From NCBI RefSeq assembly GCF_943914805.1, contig NZ_CALUDM010000002.1, forward strand, positions 5,833 to 69,832: a stretch of DNA of 64,000 nt, read 5' to 3'. Source of the DNA: an uncultured Acinetobacter sp. GTDB taxonomy: Bacteria; Pseudomonadota; Gammaproteobacteria; Pseudomonadales; Moraxellaceae. Numbering within the stretch: the first letter of the stretch is position 1; each line of letters begins with the position of its first letter. Below the pieces are notes generated by a model. That model saw only the letters and a program-made list of their open reading frames with translations. It was not told the origin of the DNA and did no database searches. The translations under genes and the position numbers were made by a program. This document shows, piece by piece, positions 43,712 to 53,513 of the stretch.

Positions 43712-45085
43712 CTATTTTTTAGTTTCAGGTAAAACTAAATTTAAAATCAAAGCAGCAATACCGCCAGTTGCAACACCTGAGCTAAAAATATTGCGCAGTA
43801 ACTCTGGTAAATGTTCCAAAATTTGAGGTACTTGTGCAACACCTAAACCTAAGCCCAAAGAAATTGCAATAATCAGAAGAGCGCGACGGTCTAATTGAAT
43901 TCCCGATAAAATGTTAATTCCAGAAGCAGCAACAGCACCAAACATAACCATCACGGCACCACCAAGCACAGCTTGAGGTACGGCTTGAATAACACCTGCA
44001 ACAGCAGGGAATAAACCAAGAATGATCAATAATACTGCAATCCAAATGCCGACATAGCGACTTGCAACACCTGTGAGCTGAATAACACCATTATTCTGTG
44101 CAAATACAGAGCTTGGGAATGTATTGAAAATACCTGCTAAGAAAGAGTTAGCGCCATTCACCAAAACACCACCTTTGATACGTTCCATCCAAACAGGACC
44201 GTCAACAGGTTGATTTGAAATCTTTGATGTTGCAGTAACATCGCCAATCGCTTCTAAAGAAGTAACCAAGTAAATAAAAGCCATTGGAATAAATAAGCTC
44301 CAAGAGAAGCTAATTCCAAAATGCATAGGTGAAGGTATTTGAATTAATGGTGCATCTTTTAAACCTGAGAAGTTTAAATAACCCATAAAGCCTGCGAGGA
44401 TATAACCTACCACTAGGGCAATTAAAATCGCTGAACTTTTTACCCAAACGACTTTTACACGGTTGAGTAAGATAATAATTGCAAGCACAGTACATGACAT
44501 AATGAGGTTGTCTGCACTGGCAAAAGTTTTATCTGACATGGCTTGATAACCACCGCCCATGCTGATCAGACCTTCTTTAATTAAGGTCAAACCAATCAAA
44601 AGTACAACAATACCTGTAACCAATGGTGTAATGAGCTTTTTAACCCAAGGTAGAATACGTGATACACCCATTTCAATAAATGAACCTGCAATCACGACAC
44701 CAAAAATTGAAGCCATCACAGTTTGAACAGGTGTTCCTGCTGCGACCATCGCAGAACCAATCCCGATCATTGGCCCAATAAAGTTAAAACTTGTCCCTTG
44801 AACAATCAGTAGGCCTGCACCAAAAGGACCAATTTTTTTACATTGTAAATAAGTTGCGACCCCAGAAATGACCAATGACATTGAAAGAATCATGTTGGTT
44901 TCTTGAGGTGAAACACCTAATGCTAAGCAGATCAGTAAACCTGGTGTTACAATTGGAACAATAATCGCTAATAAATGTTGCAAGGCTGCAAAAAAAGCGA
45001 TAAGTGGTTTTGGACGATCATTTAGACCATAAACAAGGTCAATTTGACCCTGAGTTTGTTGGGGAGGGGTATTAAAATCAGACAT
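43712..45085 (-). CDS. Xanthine/uracil permease family (NCS2) transporter
   Basis: A 457-residue nucleobase:cation symporter with about 14 hydrophobic segments. The family signature QGTSFNFIGPMIGIG, SRILPWVKKLITPLVTGIVVLLIGLTLI and SLEAIGDVTATSKI with NTFPSSVFAQNNGVIQLTGVASR (the substrate and cation site) are present. Substrate may be xanthine, urate or uracil; the sequence looks nearer xanthine/urate permeases. ATG 45085 starts MSDFNTPPQQ; two residues of an upstream in-frame GTG are possible. Confidence 0.88.
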   Translation of the reverse strand: MSDFNTPPQQTQGQIDLVYGLNDRPKPLIAFFAALQHLLAIIVPIVTPGLLICLALGVSPQETNMILSMSLVISGVATYLQCKKIGPFGAGLLIVQGTSFNFIGPMIGIGSAMVAAGTPVQTVMASIFGVVIAGSFIEMGVSRILPWVKKLITPLVTGIVVLLIGLTLIKEGLISMGGGYQAMSDKTFASADNLIMSCTVLAIIILLNRVKVVWVKSSAILIALVVGYILAGFMGYLNFSGLKDAPLIQIPSPMHFGISFSWSLFIPMAFIYLVTSLEAIGDVTATSKISNQPVDGPVWMERIKGGVLVNGANSFLAGIFNTFPSSVFAQNNGVIQLTGVASRYVGIWIAVLLIILGLFPAVAGVIQAVPQAVLGGAVMVMFGAVAASGINILSGIQLDRRALLIIAISLGLGLGVAQVPQILEHLPELLRNIFSSGVATGGIAALILNLVLPETKK

Positions 45086-45221
45086 GACCACAATGGGAGA
45101 AGCAGCAAGATGGCGCTATTCTAATCGCTTTACATGCCATTACAAAACAAAAAACAGGTCCTTGTGAAAAAAACTTGTAACTGTCAATAAACTGTCACTA
45201 CTAAAAGTTAAGATTTTTCTG

Positions 45222-45227
45222 TATAAT
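45222..45227 (+). promoter_or_regulatory. Perfect -10 element upstream of typA
   Basis: TATAAT lies 32 bases before the typA ATG. I could not find a matching -35 at the standard distance. Confidence 0.5.
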
Positions 45228-45259
45228 TTGCCCTCAAATTTAAAGCGTATCGAATTTAC

Positions 45260-47098
45260 ATGTCTGATATTAAAACTCTCCGTAACATTGCCATCATTGC
45301 GCACGTCGATCATGGTAAAACCACTCTGGTAGACAAACTTCTGCAACAATCTGGTGCTCTCGGTGATCGCGCGGGTGAGATCGAGCGTGTCATGGATTCG
45401 AATGCGTTAGAATCTGAGCGTGGTATTACTATTCTTGCAAAAAACACTGCAATTAAATGGTTAGACAAACGTACTGACACTGAATACCGCATCAACATTG
45501 TTGACACCCCGGGACATGCTGACTTCGGTGGTGAAGTTGAGCGTGTTATGTCTATGGTTGACTGCGTACTTCTTCTTGTCGATTCTCAAGAAGGTCCAAT
45601 GCCACAAACTCGTTTCGTAACGCAAAAAGCGTTCGCGCGTGGTTTGAAACCAATCGTGATCATTAACAAAGTAGATAAGCCAAGCGCTCGTCCAGATTGG
45701 GTTATCGATCAAGTATTTGATTTGTTTGATAACCTTGGTGGTACTGACGAACAGTTAGACTTCCCAATCGTTTATGCATCAGGTTTACGTGGTGTTGCTG
45801 GTCCATCTCCAGAAGAACTAGCGGAAGATATGACGCCGTTGTTCGAAACGATTGTAGACATCGTTGAGCCACCATCTGTTGATGCTGATGGCCCATTCCA
45901 AATGCAAATTTCATCACTTGACTATAATAGTTTCGTAGGTGTAATCGGTGTTGGTCGTATTCAACGTGGTTCAATCAAAACAAATACACCTGTAACCGTA
46001 ATTGATAAAGATGGTAAGACTCGTAACGGTCGTATCTTAAAAATTATGGGTTACCACGGTTTAGAGCGTGTTGATGTTGATACTGCACAAGCTGGTGATA
46101 TCGTATGTATTACTGGTTTAGATGCGTTGAACATTTCTGACACAATCTGTGATCCTAAAAATGTTGAAGCTTTACCTCCATTGTCTGTAGATGAACCTAC
46201 AGTTTCGATGACTTTCCAAGTAAACAACTCTCCGTTTGCTGGTAAAGAAGGTAAATTTGTAACTTCACGTAACATCCGTGAACGTTTAGATCGTGAATTG
46301 ATCCATAACGTAGCATTACGTGTTGAAGATACTGACAGTCCAGACCGTTTCAAAGTTTCTGGTCGTGGTGAGCTTCACCTTTCAGTATTGATCGAAACAA
46401 TGCGTCGTGAAGGCTTCGAGATGGGGGTTTCTCGTCCGCAAGTAATCATGAAAGAAGTTGATGGTGAAACTCAAGAGCCTTACGAAAACGTAACTTTTGA
46501 CGTTGAAGAACAACATCAAGGTTCTGTAATGGAACAAATGGGTAACCGTAAAGGCGAGTTAACCAATATGGAAGTCGACGGTAAAGGTCGTATGCGTATT
46601 GAAGCAACTGTACCTTCACGTGGCTTGATTGGTTTCCGTTCTGAATTCTTAACCATTACTTCTGGTACTGGTATTATGACTTCAAGCTTCTCGCATTATG
46701 GTCCTGCTAAGCAAGGTGCTGTTGCGAAACGTCAAAATGGTGTACTTGTTTCAATGGTAAACGGTACGTGTTTGGCATTCGCTTTGTTCACTCTACAAGA
46801 TCGTGGTCGTCTATTTGCTGAACCACAATTAGAAGTGTATGAAGGTATGATTGTTGGTATGAACTCACGTTCAGACGACATGACTGTGAACCCAACAAAA
46901 GCGAAACAGTTAACCAACATGCGTGCATCTGGTACAGATGAAGCTTTAACATTGACACCTGCAATTAAATTCACGCTTGAACAAGCTTTAGAATTTATTG
47001 AAGATGACGAATTAGTTGAAGTAACACCTAAATCAGTTCGTATTCGTAAAAAATTCTTAACTGAAAATGATCGTAAACGTGCTGCTCGTGGCATGTAA
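45260..47098 (+). CDS. typA: Translational GTPase TypA/BipA
   Basis: A 612-residue ribosome-associated GTPase with a role in 50S assembly and stress. GTPase motifs: G1 AHVDHGKTT near residue 13, RGITI, DTPGH and NKVD. The EF-G-like domain order follows, ending in the BipA-specific C-terminal domain (PTKAKQLTNMRASG, ALTLTPAIKFTLEQALEFIEDDELVEVTPKSVRIRKK). Full length. Divergent from the NCS2 permease. Terminator at 47130. Confidence 0.97.
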   Translation: MSDIKTLRNIAIIAHVDHGKTTLVDKLLQQSGALGDRAGEIERVMDSNALESERGITILAKNTAIKWLDKRTDTEYRINIVDTPGHADFGGEVERVMSMVDCVLLLVDSQEGPMPQTRFVTQKAFARGLKPIVIINKVDKPSARPDWVIDQVFDLFDNLGGTDEQLDFPIVYASGLRGVAGPSPEELAEDMTPLFETIVDIVEPPSVDADGPFQMQISSLDYNSFVGVIGVGRIQRGSIKTNTPVTVIDKDGKTRNGRILKIMGYHGLERVDVDTAQAGDIVCITGLDALNISDTICDPKNVEALPPLSVDEPTVSMTFQVNNSPFAGKEGKFVTSRNIRERLDRELIHNVALRVEDTDSPDRFKVSGRGELHLSVLIETMRREGFEMGVSRPQVIMKEVDGETQEPYENVTFDVEEQHQGSVMEQMGNRKGELTNMEVDGKGRMRIEATVPSRGLIGFRSEFLTITSGTGIMTSSFSHYGPAKQGAVAKRQNGVLVSMVNGTCLAFALFTLQDRGRLFAEPQLEVYEGMIVGMNSRSDDMTVNPTKAKQLTNMRASGTDEALTLTPAIKFTLEQALEFIEDDELVEVTPKSVRIRKKFLTENDRKRAARGM

Positions 47099-47129
47099 TC
47101 GTTTCATCTAGAAATTTAAAAATTTCTAT

Positions 47130-47166
47130 AAAAAACCGCAGCTCGTCAGAGAGTTGCGGTTTTTTT
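47130..47166 (+). terminator. Terminator after typA
   Basis: AAAACCGCAGCTC pairs with GAGTTGCGGTTTT, with one G-U, around a short loop; Ts follow. Confidence 0.9.
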
Positions 47167-47291
47167 GTATAAATTGTAAAAAAATATAGGAAATTTATAA
47201 AAACCTAGTAAATTAGGTGGAAATATATATTAAATTTTAATGTATACTTCGTCACATAAAAATTACGCAAAAATAGAGCGTGGAGATACAA

Positions 47292-47723
47292 ATGAGCATT
47301 ATTTCAGAATTTAAAGAGTTTGCTATCAAAGGCAATATGATGGACTTGGCTATCGGTGTAATCATCGGTGGTGCTTTCAATAAAATTATTGATTCCTTAG
47401 TGAAAGACATCATCATGCCATTAATTTCTGTGATTACAGGTGGTGGTGTTGATTTTACTCAAAAGTTTGTTGTGCTTGGGAATAACCCAAACAACCTAAC
47501 TTCATTGGATGAACTCACTAAAGCAGGGGTAAACGTTTTAACTTATGGTAATTTCATCACAATTGTATTGAACTTCCTTATTTTAATGTGGGTTGTATTC
47601 TTACTGGTTAAATTCTTAAATAAAATTCGTAAACCTGCGGAAGAAGCACCAGCAGCGACTCCAGAAGATATTGAATTATTACGTGAAATTCGTGACGAGT
47701 TGAAAAACCGCCCACAAGCGTAA
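47292..47723 (+). CDS. mscL: Large-conductance mechanosensitive channel MscL
   Basis: A 143-residue homopentameric channel that opens under membrane tension in osmotic downshock. N-terminal helix MSIISEFKEFAIKGN, first membrane helix MMDLAIGVIIGGAFNKIIDSLVKDIIMPLI, a periplasmic loop with FVVLGNN, second helix ITIVLNFLILMWVVFLLV and a cytoplasmic helix (EDIELLREIRDEL). ATG 47292 is right because GGAG lies seven bases upstream; a GTG at 47280 is in frame but unlikely. Confidence 0.97.
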   Translation: MSIISEFKEFAIKGNMMDLAIGVIIGGAFNKIIDSLVKDIIMPLISVITGGGVDFTQKFVVLGNNPNNLTSLDELTKAGVNVLTYGNFITIVLNFLILMWVVFLLVKFLNKIRKPAEEAPAATPEDIELLREIRDELKNRPQA

Positions 47724-47745
47724 TGATGGGTCATCCCTCATGATT

Positions 47746-47772
47746 AAACGGCACTTTTAAGTGCCGTTTTTT
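47746..47772 (+). terminator. Terminator after mscL
   Basis: AAACGGCACTT (47746-47756) and AAGTGCCGTTT (47759-47769) flank TT; Ts follow. Confidence 0.9.
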
Positions 47773-47819
47773 GTGTGAATCGTTTATGATCATTCTTAAA
47801 GGAGAATAGGAATATCAGA

Positions 47820-48416
47820 ATGAAAAAAAGTTTAATCATGGCAATGATACTTTTGGGATTAATAGGATGTTCTGAGCCACAAAAGAATCAAGATGATACT
47901 CAAAACAAAACCAAGAATTTAAGTTTTGCAGATATGCCAAATGAGAAAACTGTTTTTGAGGTGATTGAAGCAAAATCGATAGATGAAAATGATGCTTTAT
48001 TGGTGGCATTACAGACGCAATTATTAAAAGATCAATTTGAGTTTGTTGAAAAAGAAAGCGGTAGATCATGGTCTGAAAATGATTGCACCAATAATAAAAT
48101 TATTCAGGTCAAAGGGGATGGAATACGTTCATATAGTGCAGAAAGTTTGGTGGATGTTGGTCAAGAAAAAGTACGCCCAGATTTCAGTTTATTGGTTTTT
48201 GCTTTTGAAGATGCACAACAGGCAGAAAAGAATTTTATTAGTTTAAAAACGGCAGTTGAGTCAGATAATGGTTTTTGTAATGGCAAATCCCCTGAAACAA
48301 TTGTACATAATGGTAATGAGGTTTTTTATTTCACTACACGTGCAGAAATGTTTAGACCTTATATCGATCAATATTCTAAATACGTTGAAGATTTTAAAGT
48401 TGAAGCACCACATTAA
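47820..48416 (+). CDS. Lipoprotein of unknown function
   Basis: A 198-residue protein with a lipobox LIGC (Cys17) after MKKSLIMAMILLG, so it is probably in the envelope. The mature part is acidic and soluble (ENDALLVALQTQLL, VRPDFSLLVFAFEDAQQAEKNFI, CNGKSPETIVHNGNEVFYFTTRAEMF). Two Cys beyond the lipid Cys (in NDCTNNK and GFCNGK) could pair. No family recognised. AGGAA lies eight bases before the ATG. Single gene; nothing around it suggests a role. Confidence 0.75.
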   Translation: MKKSLIMAMILLGLIGCSEPQKNQDDTQNKTKNLSFADMPNEKTVFEVIEAKSIDENDALLVALQTQLLKDQFEFVEKESGRSWSENDCTNNKIIQVKGDGIRSYSAESLVDVGQEKVRPDFSLLVFAFEDAQQAEKNFISLKTAVESDNGFCNGKSPETIVHNGNEVFYFTTRAEMFRPYIDQYSKYVEDFKVEAPH

Positions 48417-48477
48417 AATAAACAGTATTTAGAATTTAAGCGTTTTCTAAAAATACAAAGTATGGTTTGAGTATGCC

Positions 48478-48762
48478 TTAAAAATCCATACGGAACTTAA
48501 TTTCAACCAAGTGAAAACCGAACTGACTTTTAACAGGGCCATGCAGTACACGTTCTGCTGCTGTAAAAACCAGTTTATCAATCACAGGAACCAATTGTCC
48601 TTTTTTGACTTCGCCGAGTTCACCACCACGTTTGGCTGAATTGCATGTGGAATGCTGTTTGGCAATTTTAGTAAAATCAGCACCATCTAAAATTTTCTTT
48701 TTCAGTTGTTCTGCCAAATCTTTATCTTTCACTAAAATATGACGAACAATTGCAGTTTTCAT
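48478..48762 (-). CDS. ppiC: Peptidyl-prolyl isomerase, parvulin type (PpiC)
   Basis: A 94-residue one-domain parvulin that speeds cis-trans isomerisation at proline. Residues VRHILVKDKDLAEQLKKKI, FTKIAKQHSTCNSAKRGGELGEVKKGQLVP and VKSQFGFHLVEI are the standard parvulin core with the active-site residues at the expected places. No signal peptide, so cytoplasmic like E. coli PpiC. Its ATG overlaps the mutM stop by four bases. Confidence 0.93.
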   Translation of the reverse strand: MKTAIVRHILVKDKDLAEQLKKKILDGADFTKIAKQHSTCNSAKRGGELGEVKKGQLVPVIDKLVFTAAERVLHGPVKSQFGFHLVEIKFRMDF

Positions 48763-49607
48763 TTAGATTTACCTCGCTGAATTTGGGATGTGTTCACTTT
48801 TTTCAAAGGTTGGCATTGTGGGCAAAATACACTTGCACGCTGTCCAAGTTTTATATTTTCCAGCGTTGTTTCACAGTTCACACACATCTCACCTGCACGA
48901 CCATAGGCCAATAAGGTTTGCTGAAAGTAACCATTTTCACCCATGGCATTGCTATAGTCTTTTAACGTAGAACCACCTAAATCAATGGCTTGTTTTAAAA
49001 TACGTTTAATTTCTACCACCAATTTTTGAATTTGGTCGGTAGATAAGGTTGAAGCAGGTTGCGCTGGATGGATACCTAAATTAAATAGGCTCTCTGTGGC
49101 ATAGATATTGCCAACACCGACCACAACATGATTATCCATGATTGCAATTTTTATGCCGACATTCTTATTTTTTAATTTATCGATTAAGTATTCTGCATTA
49201 AACACATCACTTAATGGTTCAGGGCCTAGAGTATCAATGAGCTTAGTTTGGCTTTCTTCATTGAGCCAAATAATACAACCAAAGCGACGAGGATCATGGT
49301 AGCGCAATTGCTGATCTTCAAATTGAATAATCAAATGATCATGTTTCCGCAATTCATCTTGAGTATCACATAGTCTAAAACTACCGGACATACCTAGATG
49401 CCAAAGCATGCTATGTGTTTCAAACTCAGCCAAAATATATTTTGAACGACGACTTAGTTTTAATAATTTTTGCCCTTTTAAGTTTTGAATATCATCAGGA
49501 ATAGGCCATCTCAAACGAGATTCTCGTACTTGAACATCAATCACTTTTTGCTCCAGTAAGGGGAACAAACTGACTTTTGTTGTTTCAACTTCTGGTAACT
49601 CAGGCAT
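48759..49607 (-). CDS. mutM: Formamidopyrimidine-DNA glycosylase MutM (Fpg)
   Basis: A 282-residue base excision repair enzyme that removes 8-oxoguanine and formamidopyrimidines from DNA. The catalytic N-terminus MPELPEVETT (Pro2 and Glu3) fixes the start at 49607, although an open frame continues 21 codons upstream. Lys56 in SRRSKYIL, the helix-two-turn-helix part (MDNHVVVGVGNIYATESLF) and the C-terminal zinc finger with CVNC and CPQC are present. Overlaps ppiC by four bases; probably one operon. Confidence 0.96.
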   Translation of the reverse strand: MPELPEVETTKVSLFPLLEQKVIDVQVRESRLRWPIPDDIQNLKGQKLLKLSRRSKYILAEFETHSMLWHLGMSGSFRLCDTQDELRKHDHLIIQFEDQQLRYHDPRRFGCIIWLNEESQTKLIDTLGPEPLSDVFNAEYLIDKLKNKNVGIKIAIMDNHVVVGVGNIYATESLFNLGIHPAQPASTLSTDQIQKLVVEIKRILKQAIDLGGSTLKDYSNAMGENGYFQQTLLAYGRAGEMCVNCETTLENIKLGQRASVFCPQCQPLKKVNTSQIQRGKSK

Positions 49608-50023
49608 GTCATCATCAAAATACAAAACATTGGGGCTATTGTATTGGAGAATAGACTTTGTATAAAGCAAAGGCGTTTATGACGACCTATTTTGATTGGA
49701 AAATATACGTCATTGTCATGGTGCTTTTAAGAGATATTGTAAATAAACATTTGTTATTGATCATAAAGTTTATTGATAAAAAAAAGTTTTGAATTGTATA
49801 AAAATAATCTGATAGTTATATGTAAAAAAATGTGTAAATTTCTAGTGAATTATTTTGGTTTAAAAGTATTAAAGCTGAGTTATATCAACAGTTGTTGTTA
49901 TTTTAAAATGGTATTTTTCTATTAATTTTTATTGATTTAAAGGTGCTGATTTAAGCGTATTGTTTGATTGAACTGGCTTATACAAATGCTTTAACAGTGT
50001 TTTCTTTGATTTAGGCTTTCTCT
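49608..50023. other. Intergenic region between mutM and oprB
   Basis: 416 bases between divergent genes, markedly AT-rich. It must hold the promoters for mutM and oprB. I found no convincing operator, repeat or small gene. Confidence 0.5.
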
Positions 50024-51322
50024 ATGAAAAAAGTTGTTCCTTCACTTTTAGCAATCTCCATGACAACCATGATGACACATACATTCGCCGAAGATGCTTT
50101 TGATCTTCATGGAAATACCATGACCGGTGATTGGAATGGTATGCGTACTGAACTTGCCGAGAAAGGGGTTAAATTTGATGGCACAATTGCGACAGATGGT
50201 TCATACCTTGCAGATGGTGGTTATGATGCACATCAAGCCCCAACTTTTGGGACTCAGTTTGGTTTGGGTACGACATTGGATATGTCCAAACTGGCGGGTT
50301 GGGATGATGTCACCATTCGTGCTTTGATTACGGCACGTCAAGGTCAAAGTACCAGTATTGAAGGTATTCAAGCGCCTGATGCACCTCAATGGGCAAATTC
50401 TCAAGCCAATTGGGGGCGTGGAAACTCAGGTAGTCGCTTGAGTGAGTTATATATTGAAAAGAATTTTAAAAATCAAGGTTTAAGCGTTCGTTTAGGGCGT
50501 ATGGGTTTGGGTACAGAATTTAATACGATGGCATGTGATTTCCAAGGAAACGCATTCTGTGCAGCACAAATGGGGAAATGGCAGGGTAAACTTTGGTACA
50601 ACACGCCTGTTTCACAATGGGGCGCACGTGTGAAATATCAAATTAATCCTGAGTTATTTACCCAAGTAGGCGTGTTTGAATATAACCCTGAAAATGCTTT
50701 AGAACGCCACGGTTGGAATTTAGATACAAAACATGCAGATGGTGTAAATATTCTTTCAGAAGTGGTTTGGTCTCCAAAACAAGGATTAAACAATCTGCCA
50801 GGAAGCTATCGTTTTGGTGCGTTATATAACACAGCAGATGATGCAAAGAACCAATATGATGTGGCTTATAAAGCAGGAACGAAAGGGGAAGATCGTTCTT
50901 ATGGCGGCTGGTTTAGCTTTGAACAGCAATTAACATCAACAGGTGAAGGGAAACGTGGCTTACACAGTTTTGGTAACTTTACGGTGCATGATCGTACAAC
51001 GACTGCTGTGAATGATTCACAACAACTTGGCTTGAAATATTATGGTTTATTGGAAGAACATCCAAACGATATCTTAGGTTTGGCTGTAAACCGTGTGCAT
51101 CTTAATGATCGTTATCTCAGTTATGTGAATAATAGCCGTTTAGGTACAAATTTGAGGCCGTTAAATGAAGATGCAGAGTATAATATTGAGTTAAACTACT
51201 CATATTACCCTGCTAAATGGTTCATGCTTCGTCCTTTAGTGCAGTATGTTGTACATCCAGGTGCGACAAATCAAGTGGATAATGCATTGGTCATTGGCTT
51301 AGGGTCTAAAGTTATTTTCTAA
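50024..51322 (+). CDS. oprB: Carbohydrate-selective porin OprB family
   Basis: A 432-residue outer membrane porin for sugars. Signal peptide (MKKVVPSLLAISMTTMMTHTFA), the OprB start DLHGNTMTGDWNGMRTELAEKGVKFDG, many barrel strands (SRLSELYIEKNF, RFGALYNTADDAKNQ) and a terminal strand ending in Phe (GLGSKVIF). In Acinetobacter OprB homologues often sit near quinoprotein glucose dehydrogenases; here the neighbours are a TonB receptor, an OYE protein and a transporter. Gap to the next gene is only 21 bases. Confidence 0.9.
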   Translation: MKKVVPSLLAISMTTMMTHTFAEDAFDLHGNTMTGDWNGMRTELAEKGVKFDGTIATDGSYLADGGYDAHQAPTFGTQFGLGTTLDMSKLAGWDDVTIRALITARQGQSTSIEGIQAPDAPQWANSQANWGRGNSGSRLSELYIEKNFKNQGLSVRLGRMGLGTEFNTMACDFQGNAFCAAQMGKWQGKLWYNTPVSQWGARVKYQINPELFTQVGVFEYNPENALERHGWNLDTKHADGVNILSEVVWSPKQGLNNLPGSYRFGALYNTADDAKNQYDVAYKAGTKGEDRSYGGWFSFEQQLTSTGEGKRGLHSFGNFTVHDRTTTAVNDSQQLGLKYYGLLEEHPNDILGLAVNRVHLNDRYLSYVNNSRLGTNLRPLNEDAEYNIELNYSYYPAKWFMLRPLVQYVVHPGATNQVDNALVIGLGSKVIF

Positions 51323-51343
51323 ATACCCTAAAGGATATTGCAG

Positions 51344-53476
51344 ATGCAAAGCGTGAATCATTTAAAAACTAAAACAACACTGCTTTGTTTAACAGCATGC
51401 ATTGCTCAAAACTTATATGCTGAAACGGAAGCGTCGAATTCCGTTCAGCTCTTACCTACAATAAAAGTTGAAGCAACACGTTCAGACACCAGTTTTTTGA
51501 ATACACCTGCTTCAGTGTACCGAATAGAGCAAGATCAAAACCAAAATAATATTGGCGTCAATCTTTCTGAAACGCTCAAAGGTATTCCTGGTTTACAGCT
51601 CAATAATCGTGAAAACTATGCGCAAGATTTGCAAATTTCTATGCGTGGTTTTGGCGCACGTTCAACGTTTGGGGTGCGTGGGATTCGTTTATATGTCGAT
51701 GGAATTCCTGCGACTATGCCAGATGGGCAAGGTCAGACATCGAATATTGATTTGAGCAGTTTGGATCATATCGAAGTGCTTGGTGGGCCATTTTCATCAC
51801 TTTATGGAAATTCTTCTGGTGGTACGATTTTAACCACAACCAAACAAGGGCAGGGTCGGGATTCGATTGAGCTTGGTTATTCAGGTGGAAGCAACCATAA
51901 AAATCGGGCAAATATTATATTGCAAGGTGGTGCGGACAAAGCCAATGAGCCAAGTTATGTGGTGAGTTCATCGTATTTTGATACCGATGGTTATCGTGAA
52001 CATAGTGATGCGCAGAAAGTTTTAAGTAATGCCAAGTTGACTTGGAATTTAGACGATGGCTCTAAAATCAATTGGTTAATGAATTATGTGGATATTTCTG
52101 CCAATGATCCTCAAGGTTTAACACGAGACCAATGGAAAGCTGATCCTAAACAACAAGTGCCATTTTTAAAACAGTTTAATGTTCGAAAAGATATTAACCA
52201 AACACAGACAGGTATCAATTGGACGAAGCCAATTAATGACCAAAATGAAATTTATACCATGATGTATTTAGGTCATCGTGAAGTCACACAATATCAGTCT
52301 ATTCCAATGTCAACGCAAAACAATCCACGTCAGGCGGGTGGTGTGATTGATTTTGAACGTGATTATTACGGTGCAGATCTACGTTGGACGGGTAAAGACT
52401 TATTGCTAAATACACGTTTTAGTGTGGGTTTGGCTTATGATGCCATGAATGAAGATCGTCAAGGTTATGAAAACTTTATTTTAGAAAATAATAAACCAAG
52501 TTATGGCGTTAAAGGTGATTTACGTCGTGATGAAAAGAATACGTTATGGAATTTAGATCCATATTTGCAAGCCTCGTGGCAATTTTTACCAACTGTGCGA
52601 TTGGATACAGGATTGCGTTATAGCAATGTGCATTATCAATCTGAAGATCACTATATTCAAGATGTGAATGGTGATGATAGTGGTAGCACGGATTATCAAA
52701 AATTCTTACCATCGGCAGCGTTTACGTGGGACATAACATCTGATTTAACGAGCTATATCAGTTATGCCAAAGGTTTTGAAACGCCAACATTTACCGAAAT
52801 GGCGTATCCAAACTCTGGCACGGCAGGTATTAATTTTGCGTTAAAACCATCGACCAGTGATAACTATGAACTGGGTTTAAAAGCACAAAATCAATTGGGT
52901 CATTTCACAGCTGCAGTTTTCCAAAGCAATACACGAGATGATATTGTTTCTGCGGGAGCAGTTGATGGTCGTGCAACCTATCAAAATGCAGATAAAACTT
53001 TACGTCAGGGTGTTGAGCTGTCGTGGAATAAGCGTTTGTGGAATGATTTAACTGCACAAGCAAGCTATAGTTTCTTAGATGCAACATTCGATGCCGATAT
53101 TCCGAATTCAGATCCTAAAAAAATGATTAAAAACGGAAATTACATTCCAGGGATTGCTAAAAACCAAGCTTTTGTCTCGCTCGGTTGGCTTCCTGAAACT
53201 GGGTTTAATGCAGGCCTAGGTGTTCGTTATATGGACAAAATTTATGTCGATGATTTAAACACTGATACTGCACCAAGTTATACCCTAACCAGTGTGAATG
53301 TGGGCTATATCTGGAAAGATAACGATTGGAAAGTGCGTAGCTTTGCTCGTGTAGATAATTTATTTGATAAAGACTATGTGGGTTCTGTGATTGTGAATGA
53401 TGGAAATGGTCGTTTCTTTGAACCTGCAGATGGTCTAAATTGGAGTGCTGGACTGAGTGTCACTAAGCAGTTTTAA
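51344..53476 (+). CDS. TonB-dependent outer membrane receptor
   Basis: A 710-residue receptor. Signal peptide (about residues 1-27, ending LYA), plug domain with LLPTIKVEATRSD, GIPGLQLNNRENYAQDLQI, RGFGARSTFGVRGIRLYVDGIPATMPDGQGQ and EVLGGPFSSLYG, then barrel ending GLSVTKQF. The plug form resembles the FecA/FptA-like group often linked to ferric or small organic complexes, but no siderophore genes or Fur box were recognised, so the substrate is unknown. ATG 51344 follows AAGGA by nine bases, 21 bases after oprB, so they are probably cotranscribed. Confidence 0.87.
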   Translation: MQSVNHLKTKTTLLCLTACIAQNLYAETEASNSVQLLPTIKVEATRSDTSFLNTPASVYRIEQDQNQNNIGVNLSETLKGIPGLQLNNRENYAQDLQISMRGFGARSTFGVRGIRLYVDGIPATMPDGQGQTSNIDLSSLDHIEVLGGPFSSLYGNSSGGTILTTTKQGQGRDSIELGYSGGSNHKNRANIILQGGADKANEPSYVVSSSYFDTDGYREHSDAQKVLSNAKLTWNLDDGSKINWLMNYVDISANDPQGLTRDQWKADPKQQVPFLKQFNVRKDINQTQTGINWTKPINDQNEIYTMMYLGHREVTQYQSIPMSTQNNPRQAGGVIDFERDYYGADLRWTGKDLLLNTRFSVGLAYDAMNEDRQGYENFILENNKPSYGVKGDLRRDEKNTLWNLDPYLQASWQFLPTVRLDTGLRYSNVHYQSEDHYIQDVNGDDSGSTDYQKFLPSAAFTWDITSDLTSYISYAKGFETPTFTEMAYPNSGTAGINFALKPSTSDNYELGLKAQNQLGHFTAAVFQSNTRDDIVSAGAVDGRATYQNADKTLRQGVELSWNKRLWNDLTAQASYSFLDATFDADIPNSDPKKMIKNGNYIPGIAKNQAFVSLGWLPETGFNAGLGVRYMDKIYVDDLNTDTAPSYTLTSVNVGYIWKDNDWKVRSFARVDNLFDKDYVGSVIVNDGNGRFFEPADGLNWSAGLSVTKQF

Positions 53477-53513
53477 TCATCTTTCAGCATTGTATTGAAA
53501 AAGTAGAGGTAAC